DNA from: Hygrocybe punicea
Lineage: Eukaryota; Basidiomycota; Agaricomycetes; Agaricales; Hygrophoraceae
Reading direction: 5' to 3'
NCBI GenBank assembly: GCA_963556145.1
Contig: OY744465.1
Coordinates: forward strand, 4,278,001 to 4,342,000
Length of the DNA: 64,000 nt
Each line of letters begins with the position of its first letter. Within the stretch, counting starts at the first letter, position 1. The notes under the pieces were generated by a model. The model did not search any database, was not told where the DNA came from, and worked only from the letters and a program-made list of their open reading frames with translations. Position numbers and translations under genes: made by a program. Below, one piece after another: positions 33,073 to 43,745 of the stretch.

Positions 33073-33120
33073 ACTTCAGGCTGCCCAAATTTCTCAACAT
33101 GTAGTTACATCCCGGCGTTC
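33073..33120. repeat. Second D-type terminus inside left arm
   Basis: CACTTCAGGCTGCCCAAATT resembles the D terminus and breaks the left arm at CTCTGGTTGAC; the right arm (57826-57836) continues differently at that point. This suggests another D-family copy inserted here, but its other end was not found. Confidence 0.35.
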
Positions 33121-33539
33121 CTACTGAAGTAACTACAAGTTGAGAAATCCACTGGTTCTCCCTGGGCCAAAGCGATCATCCCTGGTCTGACAGGTTGGGA
33201 TATCCCATTGTCCCTGGTCTGATATGCTTGGACAGCCCATGGGGCAACATTTAGTGGTGGTCTTCTCCCATGTCCCATGGGACATCCCTGACAAATGAGG
33301 TGTCTGGGGGCCATATGGGACATCCCTTAGCAATGTTTGGCTACTATCTAGACAGCATCTGCTGCTATCAGATATCAGCAGAGGGGGTGTCTGGGCGCAT
33401 TTGGGACACCCCTTCCCTAGGTATGTAATAGAAAACTTTGAATGATGATAGCATCTAGTTGTAAATTTCAAGGCCTTGTCATGGCCACTATGGGTACCAT
33501 GGGTGCTATAGCATAGTATAAGATTGTACATGCTAATTC

Positions 33540-33938
33540 TTTTGAGAGTCACAGAGCTGATTGTCCTTTGGGGTCAGTGGCAGGGTGGAGATAAAGCAGT
33601 TGTTTCCACTTATAAAGAGAGAAGGAGTGGGAGAGGAAAAAGCTGGAGTTGTTGGGTGATGAGGCTGGCAAGAGGGGGAGGATTGAGGGTGTGCTGCTAG
33701 TAAACCAATCCCTTGTGCATGTGGCAGGCTGCAGGCTGAAGCTTGTAGGGCAGTGAGTGAGCAGAACATGTATAATAGACAAAGAGGAGTGAGAGGAGAG
33801 GCTGAGCTGAAAATTAAACAAGTGTATTATGAAGAAAATTTGATCATGATATCAGTTGTTATTACATCATTGGCTGTGCATGGGATGCAGATGCAGAGGA
33901 GAGATCTAATTGTTGATCTATGTTAAGATTAGAGTGTT
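33540..33938. other. D left-arm segment without recognised gene
   Basis: Pyrimidine/purine-biased and AT-rich; no motif seen. Confidence 0.3.
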
Positions 33939-34083
33939 TAAGGTTTAACACGGGTCCGGGTAAACCCGGTGACCCGCCGGTTCGGGTCTGACCGGTGCGG
34001 GTACCGGGTTGCCATTTTGGCGACCCGTGCAACACCGCGACCCAAACTGGTGGGTTCACGGATCATCACGGGTCATCAACACA

Positions 34084-34700
34084 GGTAAGTCTGTTAACTT
34101 TACTAATATTATTTATTGCAGGAAACTCGACCGCGACCACATCGTGAGCACACCACGACGGATCCCAATGCCAATGCAATGCCAACGGACACAGGACAGC
34201 CACAACAACACCACCAACACCACCACCAGGGGTGGCAACAGCAACGGCAGCGTCAACAACGACGATGGAACGGCAACGGCAACAACGATGACAGCAGCAG
34301 CAGCAGTGCCAGCAACAGCAGCAGCGCTGGCAACAGCAGCAGCGCCAGCAACAGCAGCAATGCCTGCAGCAGCAGCTGTGGTAGCAACACCACCGTGACC
34401 ATACCACCACCCGACGAGGACAACAACAGTGTGCCGGCAGCAGCAGCAGCAAGGCAACAACGACGGCGACGGCCAGCAGCAGCAGCAGCAATGCCAGCAG
34501 CAGCAGCAACAGCAGCAGCGGCAACAGCGACAGCAGCGGCAGCAGCAGCAGCCGTGGCAGCAACACCACCACAACCATACCACCACCCCGACGAGGATGA
34601 CAGTTGGCAGCAGCAGTGCTGGCAATGCCAGGCAGGGACCACGGGACAAGACCCCCTGTCCCTCCCCATCCCTCGGGGACACCGGAGGGCTCCCCGGCAC
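34084..34700 (+). CDS. Intron-containing Q/A/T-rich cargo ORF of hB element
   Basis: GTAAGT at 34085 opens an intron of about 40 nt with TTTACTAATA and ends ATTGCAG at 34122. The exon continues GAAACTCGACCGCGACCACA and the GCCAATGCAATGCCAACGG stretch also seen in hA cargo. It then carries CAG/CAA/GCA arrays with ACCACC islands (34395-34430, 34560-34590). The protein frame is ambiguous: Q/S/N-rich, A-rich and H/Q-rich frames are all open. The strong match of intron and first exon bases with hA elements whose termini differ is the important observation. Function unknown. Confidence 0.4.
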
Positions 34701-34707
34701 CCATCTA

Positions 34708-34759
34708 CCTCGCGAAGCGCAGCGCTGTATCTATTGATACGTGCCTGCAATTTGCGAGG
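34708..34759. repeat. Compound dyad motif
   Basis: CCTCGCGAA ... TATCTATTGATA ... TTTGCGAGG, 52 bp, in an hB element; same spacing as in hA copies. Confidence 0.8.
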
Positions 34760-35034
34760 AGAACGGTTGGGGTGAGCCTGCCTCGGTCTGGGTCTCAGAA
34801 CCCAGACGCGAGGTATGTGGTGCCCCACGGGTATGATGAAACCCGGGCAGTGCATGCAAACCCGGTCAACCCGGGGGCAACCCGGGGGCGAAACCCGCTG
34901 GCACCTGGACCCTTACCCGCCATTGACCGGGTTTGGCGGGTCCGGGCCCGGGTTGGATTTTTTAGACCCCCGAGTTACCCGTGTTAAACCCTAAGAGTGT
35001 TTCTTGAGGAAAGTGGACTTGGGCTTAAAATAAG

Positions 35035-35425
35035 GAGACATCCCACTGAGGCTTGGTTGGGAGATCCCACAGCCTTGTCTGGGACATCCCTACTGGCTTT
35101 TGGGATGTCCCTGCTGGCTTGTGGGACATCCCACAGCCTTGTCCGGGACATCCCTGTCAGCTTGTGGGACATCCCACAGCCTTGTCTGGGATGTCCCTGC
35201 TGGCCTCTGGGACATTCCACCGAGGCTGTGGGACATCCCTGCTGGCTTGTGGGACATCCCTGTCAGCTTGTGGGACATCCCACAGATTTGTCTGGGACAT
35301 CCCTGCTGGCTTGTGGGATGTCCCCGTCAGCTTGTGGGACATCCCACAGTCTTGGTGGGACATCCCTGTCAGCTTTTGGGATGTCCCAAAGGTTGTGGGA
35401 CATCCCAATCTACAGGCTGGTGGGA
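35035..35425. repeat. Subterminal GGGACATCCC tandem repeats, D left arm
   Basis: About ten units of about 40 bp built from TTGTGGGACATCCCACAGCC and TTGTCTGGGACATCCCTG. The right-arm counterpart is 56985-57500 with a different unit. The array probably represents protein-binding subterminal repeats; open frames across it are artefacts of periodicity. Confidence 0.8.
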
Positions 35426-35584
35426 CTGCCTGCTTGCTCAGCATCTGCCAAGTCATACAATAATAATCATACCACTGATTCACTATCCACATGTTACATA
35501 ATTTGAATTTAGCAACTACTTAAAATAGATATATCAAATTAAATAATTATTTTACCTACATACATGGTATTCTACTTTATCAGG

Positions 35585-35790
35585 GGAATGGCAGGGAGGT
35601 GGAGGAGAGGGGGGAATGCTAGGGGGAATGCCAGGGGGTGGGCAGGGGGAGAAGGGGCAGGTGGTGGATGGGAGGTGGGGATGGTGGATGGTGGATGGTA
35701 GGCAGGGGGAGAAGGGGCAGGAAGGGGGAGAAGGAAGGGAGGAGGGAGGAGGGGAAGGGGAAAGGAGAGAAAGGGAGGACCAACAAAATT
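35585..35790. repeat. Purine tract, D left arm
   Basis: Almost pure G/A on the plus strand (GGGGAATGCCAGGGGG, GGGAGAAGGGGCAGG units), mirrored as C/T at 56680-56915. It lies between the AT-rich zone and the low-complexity exon, as in element E. Confidence 0.75.
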
Positions 35791-35859
35791 ACATACCTGT
35801 GTTCCCCTGGTGTCCACGGCCCTCCGCATCCTCAACCTCATCCCCATCGTTGTCCTCGT

Positions 35860-36697
35860 TGATACGGTTTCCACATCTATGACCCCGGATAAAGAGATAA
35901 TAAATGATGAAAAATGTCGCAAAGGTGCGAACGAGACTTGGGGACACTCCTGACAATAACGCGATAGTGCGCGATAATATGCGCGATAAAATAAACAAAC
36001 GCGAAGAGTCGCAAGACAACGCGATGTCGCAACGCAGTGATAAACAAGGATCGGAAGGCTTAGCTGGGTGTCCTAGATGACAGTGCGATACGCGGTGATG
36101 ACGCGACGAGACAGAGGTTCTGCGCTATGACTTAGGTCACGATAGCAGAGAGTACGCGATGAGAAGAGACGCAGATTCAAGTGAGAATGACTAGATCTTT
36201 TTAAAACTTAAGCCACAAACTAGTGGAGAGGGGAGAACTGGGTTCTTCTTCGCATATTTTCTACTACAGGACACTTTTTATATTCTAAAGGGATAGGGGG
36301 AAAGGGTGGATGAGTGAAATAGAAATGCAGCGAAATATCGCATGAAAGCGACGAAACGGGAACGGAATAGCGAAGGATTTGAAATATCAGCGAATATCAC
36401 ATGTAAGTCGGCGAAAAGACGAAGATAAACCAGATGAATTACATTTCTGGTATCAGACTTGGTGTCTGAACGTGTAGGACGTGTTTAACAGTCGTGTGTC
36501 AGCGTATTAAGACTGGGTCGCGCGGTTAAGATACAGCGAAGATGTCGCGGTCATGCGCTCGTCGATTGGCGTAAGTTGCGCAAGTCGCGGGCGGCGCGCT
36601 GATGTTTCGCATGTACGCGGGACTGCGGAAGAGTCGTAGGGAAAGTAGAATTGACCATATGAGAGATTCCGTGCCCAAAGGGAGAGACTGCGTATCA
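35860..36697 (-). repeat. LTR-B, 3' copy
   Basis: On the minus strand TGATACGCAGTCTCTCCC ... AACCGTATCA, 838 bp. Contains CGCGAT/TCGCG-rich stretches and a direct relative at 13.6-14.4 kb. Confidence 0.92.
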
Positions 36698-36736
36698 TTT
36701 TTCCTCCTCACTGAAATCTTGACTGTCCTCAGTCAA
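36698..36736 (-). promoter_or_regulatory. Stem-loop and polypurine tract of LTR-B
   Basis: Minus strand: TTGACTG-AGGA-CAGTCAA (36719-36736), then a purine-rich tract with AGTGAGGAGGAAAAA immediately before the 3' LTR. Expected primer for plus-strand DNA synthesis. Confidence 0.75.
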
Positions 36737-36841
36737 TCGCGTGGGCCGTGGGAAAGTCACGTGCGAGTCTGACTTATAAACAGAAGCGATGCGTCGATGT
36801 TTGCTAACCTTCGTCTTCGATCTTCACCACCAATCCGTACG

Positions 36842-38118
36842 ATGACACACCCGATGGCCAAATTCGTCGCCGCTGCCTTTGAGGCCCTCAAGACGCATAC
36901 GGATGCGAAACCAGTGGAGGGCGCTTCCGGGGAACAGTGGATCGCGTGGGGACAGGATTTCGAAGAACTCCTGGTAAGTCATCGCAACTGTGCTAACCTT
37001 TTCGCTGACTACCTTTGATCAACAGTACAATTATCTCGAGTTCGAACGAACAACCGGGCCGATAGAGAGTAGCGAGGAAGTCGAGGAGATGCGGAGGGAT
37101 ACCGTCGTGGCGTTGGACTTCATCGAGGACGAGCAGGCGTTGCAATGGGGTGGGGAGATTTTGCTCCCGAGGTTGCATGCCAAGGCGAAGAAAGCTCAAG
37201 AAGACGCGAGGAAGGCAAAGGAGCAAGCCGAGGCGGAGCAAAAAGCACGCGAGGCGCACGAAGCCGAGCAGAAGAAGATTCGCGAAGCCGAGATCGAGTG
37301 GACCAGGTTGGCGAAGGAGGCTGCGGACAGAGCTGCGGAACAAAAGGAACGCGCCAAGGTCCTATATGCGTGGTTCCTGCGCAAAGAGATCACACGGGAT
37401 GAAATGGCGAGGTTGATGACAGGGTCGAACAAGGGGGACAGGGGTAGCGAGACGGAAGCGGGCTCGCAGGGGGAAGAGGAGATAGGATTCGAAACGGAAT
37501 ATGAAGGGCAGGGGGGGCCGTCGAAAAAGCGCAGGAGGGTCGGTCCCAGGAAGGACCTTCGCGATGTCCAAGGCAAGGTAAGTAACTAGTCAAACTTTAC
37601 CATTCGTCTGTACTCATGAAAACTTCGTAGTGCGATCGTTGCCACGCAGCGAGGGCGGCTGACGTCATTTGCGAGTTCGACAAGCAGGACCCGTGGTGCA
37701 GGAGGTGCCACGACACAAAGCAAGGATGCTTTTGGAATGGGGTGAACCAGATGGGGCAGAGGAAACACGGGCGGAGCACGCCGAGGAAGCCGGTTTCCAG
37801 CAAAGGTCGCGCGGACAAGGGAAAGGCGCGGGTGGATAAGGGGAAAGGGAGGGAGAGAAACCAGCCGCCCCCCCGAGGTAAGTCGCTAAAACGACAGGGT
37901 ATTGAACGCGCTGACTGACCATCATAGCCTATATTGGTACCCGTCCGCCACGAAGTGTGCGGGTCATGGACGTGGAAGCGCGGAAACGCGTGTTACGGGA
38001 AGAGATCGCGGTGATTGAAGAACGGGTCGCGGTGTGGGTGAGAGCGCAGACCGAAATGAGGCAGGAGTTGGCGCAGCTGGAGGACGAGGAGGAGGAGTAC
38101 GGCGAATATGAGGAGTAA
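36842..38118 (+). CDS. Antisense spliced Zn2Cys6-like protein carried by LTR-B element
   Basis: Four exons opposite to gag-pol, between integrase and the 3' LTR: 36842-36973, 37026-37577, 37631-37877, 37928-38118. Introns of 52, 53 and 50 nt have GTAAGT donors and CAG/TAG acceptors, and phases fit (0, 0, 1), giving about 373 residues. An in-frame ATG at 36797 is an alternative start. Order: N-terminal helical part (MAKFVAAAFEALKTH), a long charged coiled coil (about residues 90-170, KAKKAQEDARKAKEQAEAEQ), basic KKRRRVGPRK, then C-x2-C-x9-C-x8-C-x2-C-x6-C starting CDRCHAARAADVIC, a Lys/Arg-rich linker and an acidic coiled C-terminus. This resembles a fungal Zn2Cys6 regulator with unusual spacing. 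No stop or frameshift is visible, so it may be expressed. Its role for the element is unknown. Confidence 0.75.
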
Positions 38119-38433
38119 ATGGGAGAAGGTGCGAAAACGCGCACGTGCCATCTGTGTTATATATGTAAAACCTTTTTAGCTGTTTTCATATATGTATTAT
38201 AATAATTTGTCTGCTCTCAAATCGCAAAAAAAGCCACAGGAAGCAGAAGAAACAAATATAAACTTATCTAGGGGAAAGGCTCAGTAGATCATCATCGCCA
38301 TAAAACCCCACAAAGACGAAGTCTTGCACGACAAAAGTCTCGCTTTTATCGCGACTTGAATCTCGTGCTACAATAAAAGAAAAAACAAGGTATAAGCGAT
38401 AAGTGTAAAAATGAAAGAAGCAAAGAAATTCAG

Positions 38434-41243
38434 TCAATCGTCATCGACATCAGAACCAGGTTCCTGTGCTTCAGGAGGTTGATTGTCGTCGGAAGTGTTT
38501 TCGAGTTCGTTTAGTCGTTGCGTGGGAATATTGAGGAAGCGCGGCGGGAGTGAGATTGAACTGCAAGCAAAATAGGGGAATACTCGAAACGCTGCGATTG
38601 GTCGGTGAAAGACAGATCCATCAAGTTCGCAGAGAATGTAAGCGCCGCCAAAGTTGCGCGAAATAACAATGAGGGGACCAAGATACCACGGGCGCATTTT
38701 CCGGTTTAGCGCTTTCTCTATCTGTGTGTTGCGAATGAGTACTAAGTCACCGCTTTTGAAATCGAAGTTGCGAATCGTCTTCGTGTGTTGCTTTTCGAAA
38801 CGTTGTGCCGCTTTCCAGCGAGCGTCGTAAACTTGCGAGTATATGCAATTAATATTGTCGCTACGTTTTTGGAGTGCGATCGCGTGTCGCACAATCAGGT
38901 CTGTAGAGGATAGGACTGAATCTGGCGGAGGTTGAAGGTATGTTGCTTCTACGATGTCGAGTGGTAATAGGGGATGAGCACCAGTCACTGCGAAGTAAGG
39001 TGAGCAGCCCATTCATTGTCGGATAGTGATATGTTCGGCCCAAAATACTGAGTACGTCACATTGGCCCATCTAAACTGGTCGCCGTCCGCAGCTTTGAAG
39101 AGAGATTGTCGAACGTCGTAGTGCGGTCATTCCATGAGACCGTTTGCACGGGAATTGTAGCCGGAGATGCGAATGTGGTTAACGCGGTATCTTTTCGAAA
39201 GATAAGTGAGAGATTTGATGAGCGCGGGTCCGTTGTCTGTAACGATTTCGCGGAGAGAACCCCATCGACAGAGAATATCTTCGAATATCCAATCTCCGAT
39301 TGCGCGAGCGTTTTCGTTGCGAAGCATTCTGAATTCGGGGTACTGAGTAAGCGAGCAGCGTCCTTGGATTATATATTTGTATCCGCTAGATGTCGGTAAG
39401 TGCATCGTGTCAATGAATATTTTGGCGAAAAGTGGGGCGGGCGTTGCGACGACAGGGGGAATGAGAACCTGACGGGATTGGCAAAGCTGGCAAAGATGGC
39501 ATGTGCGAACGAACCAGTGAATATTGGCTTGCATGTGTGGCCACCAGAAGCGTTCTGCGATCATAGCGCGAGTTGCGTAAAATCCTTTGTGTCCTACTTC
39601 GTCGTGGGCTTGTCGCAAAATTGATGTTCGGTGATCGTGCGATATGACTAACTTGTGCGCGCCATTCTGGTCTTTGCGCCATAGTCTAGTTCCATCGAGG
39701 AAAAAGTCTGTACAGTATTGGATGAAGGTCGCGTAGTCGGAATCGGCAAGGCCGATCAGGCGATCTAAGTCGCTGAGCCATTTCTTTACTAGGGTTATGC
39801 GATCATCTTCTCTGCGAGCAGCGTCAGTGCGCGGTACGTCATCGTAGGTAAGCGTAGGATTGGATCCTTCCTCCTCACTGAAATGGTGACTGTCCCCAGT
39901 CACGAAAGCGGAACAAGATCGCAATGAACGCAGGGACGGATGAGGAGTATTGATCATATGCGCGAAACCATAGAGGCAGTCGATCCAGTCTTCAGTTTCT
40001 TCTACGCTGTCCTTTTCTGGCGGAGAATCCAGAGGTTGTTGTACACGCCTCGAAAGACCATCCGGGCCATGGTGCGTACCCGGGACGTGGACTATAGTGC
40101 AGTGGAAAGTGAGAATTGTGGCGATCCAGCGGTTAACGCTAGCACTTGGCGTGATGTCTGGGTTGCGTAGCATGCCTGTGATGTAGCACGTGTCTACCTC
40201 GACGACGAGATTACGAACACTGATTAAGTACAGCCGCAGGTCGCAGAGCGCGCGATAAAGACCGAAGATTTCTAGTTTAGGTTGAGAGAAGCGCGATTCG
40301 CGATCATTTAGTGTGATAGAACCAAAGCGGTTGTAGAAACGGCGAGAAGGGTTGTCGGGATCACATTGACAGAGGATGTATCCAACAGCGATGTAGGATG
40401 TGTCGACAGCAAGAATGACCGGCGAATTTGAAGTGTAGTCGATCGGACGAAGCGCAGGTGAATCGAGAATGGCTTGTTTCAGGTCTGCCTGAGCGGCGAT
40501 CTGGTCGGGACCAAATTCGAAGGGTGCGTCTTTGCGCGTGAGTTTAACAAGATGATGCGCACGTTGCGCGAAGTTGCGGATAAAGATTTGAAGAACGCCT
40601 ACTGTACCAAGGAACGAGCGGACGTCGGACAGGTTGTGGCAAGGGCCCCAGTTACGAATTGTGGCTAGTTTCTCTTCGTCGGGTAAACGGCCGTTTGTTG
40701 TGCAGCGATGGCCTACTACTGTGATTTCAGGAGTGCAGAGGGTAGACTTGAAGGCGGAAAAGGTTCCCCCACAGTATTTCATGCATTGGACAATGCGATT
40801 AAGCGTAGTGAAATGTTCCCAGACGAAGCGGCGAATGCCCGGGTTTGCGGCGATAGTTTCATAAGTGCCGTCGTGTAGGAGATAGGACAATTTAGGGCCT
40901 TTGACTGGGACATCGTCGATGTAAGGTATCGTCCACTGCGGGATCTCGGGTTGCAGGATGAAAGTAACGTCGTCATGGAATATCGGGACTGAATTTGTCC
41001 ATCCCATAGGTAGAGTAACAAGTCGCAACGCTCCGAAAGGTGTTTGGAAGGTGGTATAGTCGCGCGAGGACTCGGCGATAGGTCGCTCATCATATCCGAC
41101 ATATAAATCAAAGCAGGCGCCACAGGATTGGCCAGCGAACTGTTCAGCCATGTGTTCGGGGATAGGAGGTACGCCAGAATGCGCGATGGTCACTGCATTA
41201 AGAGGCTCGAGACTGTGAACGATGTGAAGCGTTTTACCGCCTT
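38434..41243 (-). pseudogene. pol: LTR-B pol, 3' part: RT C-half, RNase H, integrase
   Basis: The minus strand continues the RT interrupted by E: KKGGKTLHIVHSLEPLNAVT, then LRLVTLPMGWTNSVPIF, the catalytic YIDDV near 40920, and RNase H with ILAVDTSYIAVGY (about 40400) and KLEIFGLYRALCDLR. The integrase has an HHCC zinc site (HDEVGHKGF ... CHLCQLC, about 39490-39610) and the D-D-E core FIDTM, TDNGP and GLME, then a GPY/F-like module (RPWYLGPLIVISRNFGG) and an acidic tail. Two in-frame TGA codons (39127-39129 and 39013-39015) sit where Arg is expected after GLME and before MGCSPYF. Both are explained by CGA to TGA. Otherwise the frame is open, so the element decayed recently. Confidence 0.9.
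39865..39903 (-). promoter_or_regulatory. Internal copy of stem-loop plus purine tract within pol
   Basis: Minus strand: GTGACTG-GGGA-CAGTCAC (39886-39903), then ATTTCAGTGAGGAGGAAGGA, translated in frame as VTGDSHHFSEEEGS between RNase H and integrase. Nearly the same as the tract before the 3' LTR. Candidate central polypurine tract. Confidence 0.55.
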
Positions 41244-41329
41244 TCTTCAGCAGTAGACCCAGTCGTTTTGGTTAACCCAATCGCAGATATAGTTGCAAAA
41301 GGTAGGTACACATAGCGCAGTTGCTTGCT

Positions 41330-43290
41330 GGGGGGGTAGGTTAACCCAAGAGACAGCTCTTGCTGGGGAAATGTGGGGTGGTAGGTTGACCCAGGTACAG
41401 CTCTTGCTGGTCAAGGGTGGCAGGGTGGGTCAACCCAGTGTCAGCTCTGCCATGGGGTAGGTTAACCCAGGACAGCTATTCTGGGAAGGTTGGGTTGACC
41501 CAGGTCCAGCTGTGCAAGCAACGTGGGTTGACCTGGGTTGACCGTGGACCAGCTCTTGCTGCAGGCTTGGGTTGACCTGGGTCCAGCTGTTGCTGCAGCA
41601 CTGGGTTGACCCAGGCCCAGCACTTCCTGCAGGGTGGGGTGGCTGGGGTCCAGGTATTGCTGCAGCACCGGGTTTACCAGGGTTCAGCTATTGCTGCAGC
41701 ACTGGGTTGACTGGGGTCCAGATATTGCTGTGGCACCAGGTTGACCCAGATCCAGCACTTGCTGCAGGGCTTGGGTTGACCTGGGTCCAGCTATTGCTGC
41801 AGCACTGGGTTGATCTGGTTCCAGCACTTGCTTTGGGGCTTGGGTTGACCCGGGTCCAGCTCTCCCTACAGGCTTGGGTTGACCGGGGTCCAGCTATTGC
41901 TGCAGCACTGGGTTGACCAGGGTTCAGGTATTGCTGCAGCACTGGGTTGACCGGGGTCCAGCTATTGCTGCAGGACCGGGTTGACCTGGGTCCAGCACTT
42001 GCTGCGGGGCTTGGGTTGACCCAGGTCCAGCTCTTCCTGCAGGCTTGGGTTGACCTGAGTCCAGCTATTGCTGCAGCACTGGGTTGACCGGGGTCCAGAT
42101 ATTGCTGCAGCACTGGGTTGACCCAGATCCAGCACTCGCTGCAGGGCTGGGGTTGACTGGGGTCTAGATATTGCTGCAGCACTGGGTTGACCTTGGTCCA
42201 GCACTTGCTGCAGCACTGGGTTGACCGGGGTCCAGCACTTGCTGCAGCACTGGGTTGACCAGGGTTCAGCTATTGCTGCAGCACCAGGTTGACTGGGGTC
42301 CAGCACTTGCTGCGGGGGTTGGGTTGACCCAGGTCTGGCTCTTCCTGCAGGCTTGGGTTGACCTGGGTCCAGGTATTGCTGCAGCACTGGGTTGACCGGG
42401 GTCCAGATATTGCTGCAACACCGGGTTGACCTGGATCCAGCACTCGCTGCAGGGCTGGGGTTGACCCAGGTCCAGCTCTTCCTGCAGGCTTGGGTTGACC
42501 TGGGTCCAGCTATTGCTGCAGCACCAGGTTGACTGGGGTCCAGATATTGCTGCAGCACTGGGTTGACCTGGGTCCAGCACTTGCTGCAGCACTGGGTTGA
42601 CCAGGGTCCAGCACTTGCTGCAGCACAGGGTTGACCTGGGTCCAGCTATTGCTGCAGCACCAGGTTGACCGGGGTCCAGATATTGCTGCAGCACTGGGTT
42701 GACCTGGGTCCAGCACTTGCTGCAGCACTGGGTTGACCAGGGTCCAGCACTTGCTGCAGCACAGGGTTGACCTGGGTCCAGCTATTGCTGCTGCACCGGG
42801 TTGACCGGGGTCCAGATATTGCTGCAGCACTGGGTTGACCCAGATCCAGCACTCGCTGCCGGGCTGGGGTTGACCAGGGTCTAGATATTGCTGCAGCACC
42901 AGGTTGACCGGGGTCCAGCACTTGCTGCGGGGCTTGGGTTGACCCAGGTCCCACTCTTCCTGCAGGCTTGGGTTGACCGGGCTCCAGCTATTGCTGCAGC
43001 ACTGGGTTGACCTGGGTCCAGCACTTGCTGCAGGGCTTGTGTTGACCAGGGTCCAGCTCTTGCTGCAGCACTTTGTTGACCCACATCCAGCACTCACTGT
43101 AGGGTAGGTTGATTGGGGTCCAGCCTGTCCTGTAGCATTGCATTGACCCCAGACCCACCCATGTCGCAGGTTTGGATTCATGAGGGTCTGGCCATTGCTC
43201 CAGCATTGGGTTGACATGGCCCTGCTCTTGCTGCAGAATAAGGTTGACCCTGGCCCAGCTCTCACTGCAGGATTAGGTTGACCAGGAGCC
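41330..43290. repeat. 34-bp tandem repeat array, E left arm
   Basis: More than 50 units of GCTGCAGCACTGGGTTGACC plus a 14-bp variable remainder (TGGGTCCAGCACTT type). Because 3 x 34 = 102 bp, long frames stay open on both strands (for example SAAASAGPRSTQCCSN repeats). I treat these as by-products, not genes. Contains PstI-like CTGCAG and GGTTGACC every unit. Confidence 0.9.
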
Positions 43291-43745
43291 CGCTTTTGCT
43301 TTGACATGGGCCCAGCCACATCCCACTCTGCCTGCATGTATTTAATGTTGACAACATTGACAGAGCTCACAACAGCTCAAACCAATATTTATTCAGAACC
43401 TGCCATATATATAAAGTAATCAAAATGTTTCAATCTGTACTTCACATAAATGTACGATGTAATATAATTTGAATGCAATTATTAACAGCACAGGGAATAG
43501 CAAAATTACACAATTATTATTTTGACACTGCACAATATCTTACTTTTACTATCAGCCATCAGCCATTACAGGAGCTACTTATCCCCAATGCCAATCTATG
43601 GCAAAACCAGAAATTACCCCACTTGGAATATTGTGCTTTTCTATTTAATATTGCTCAATTCTCTATTGGAATCAATATATATAACCTTACTATTACTTAA
43701 AATAGACACATACATTTAATGATTATTAAAATACATAATTAAATA
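43290..43745. other. E left arm, AT-rich segment
   Basis: Mirrors 46270-46660. The stretch TTACTTAAAATAGACACATA (about 43693) resembles the D segment TACTTAAAATAGATATATC (about 35518), part of the shared plan. No gene. Confidence 0.6.

Larger units (their letters stand above)
33939..34993 (+). mobile_element. hB hAT-like element with hA-type cargo
   Basis: Ends TAAGGTTTAACACGGGTCC and ACCCGTGTTAAACCCTA; perfect duplication AGAGTGTT (33931-33938, 34994-35001). Subterminal ACGGGT/ACCCG repeats are of hB type. The cargo (intron, CGCGACCACATCG exon start, Q/A/N-rich arrays) is homologous to hA cargo, and one dyad (34708-34759) is present. Confidence 0.95.

Noticed and set aside
35035..35425. CRISPR-like array (regular repeats with spacers)
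   Set aside because: Eukaryotic context, repeats are degenerate subterminal units of a TIR element, and no cas genes are present.
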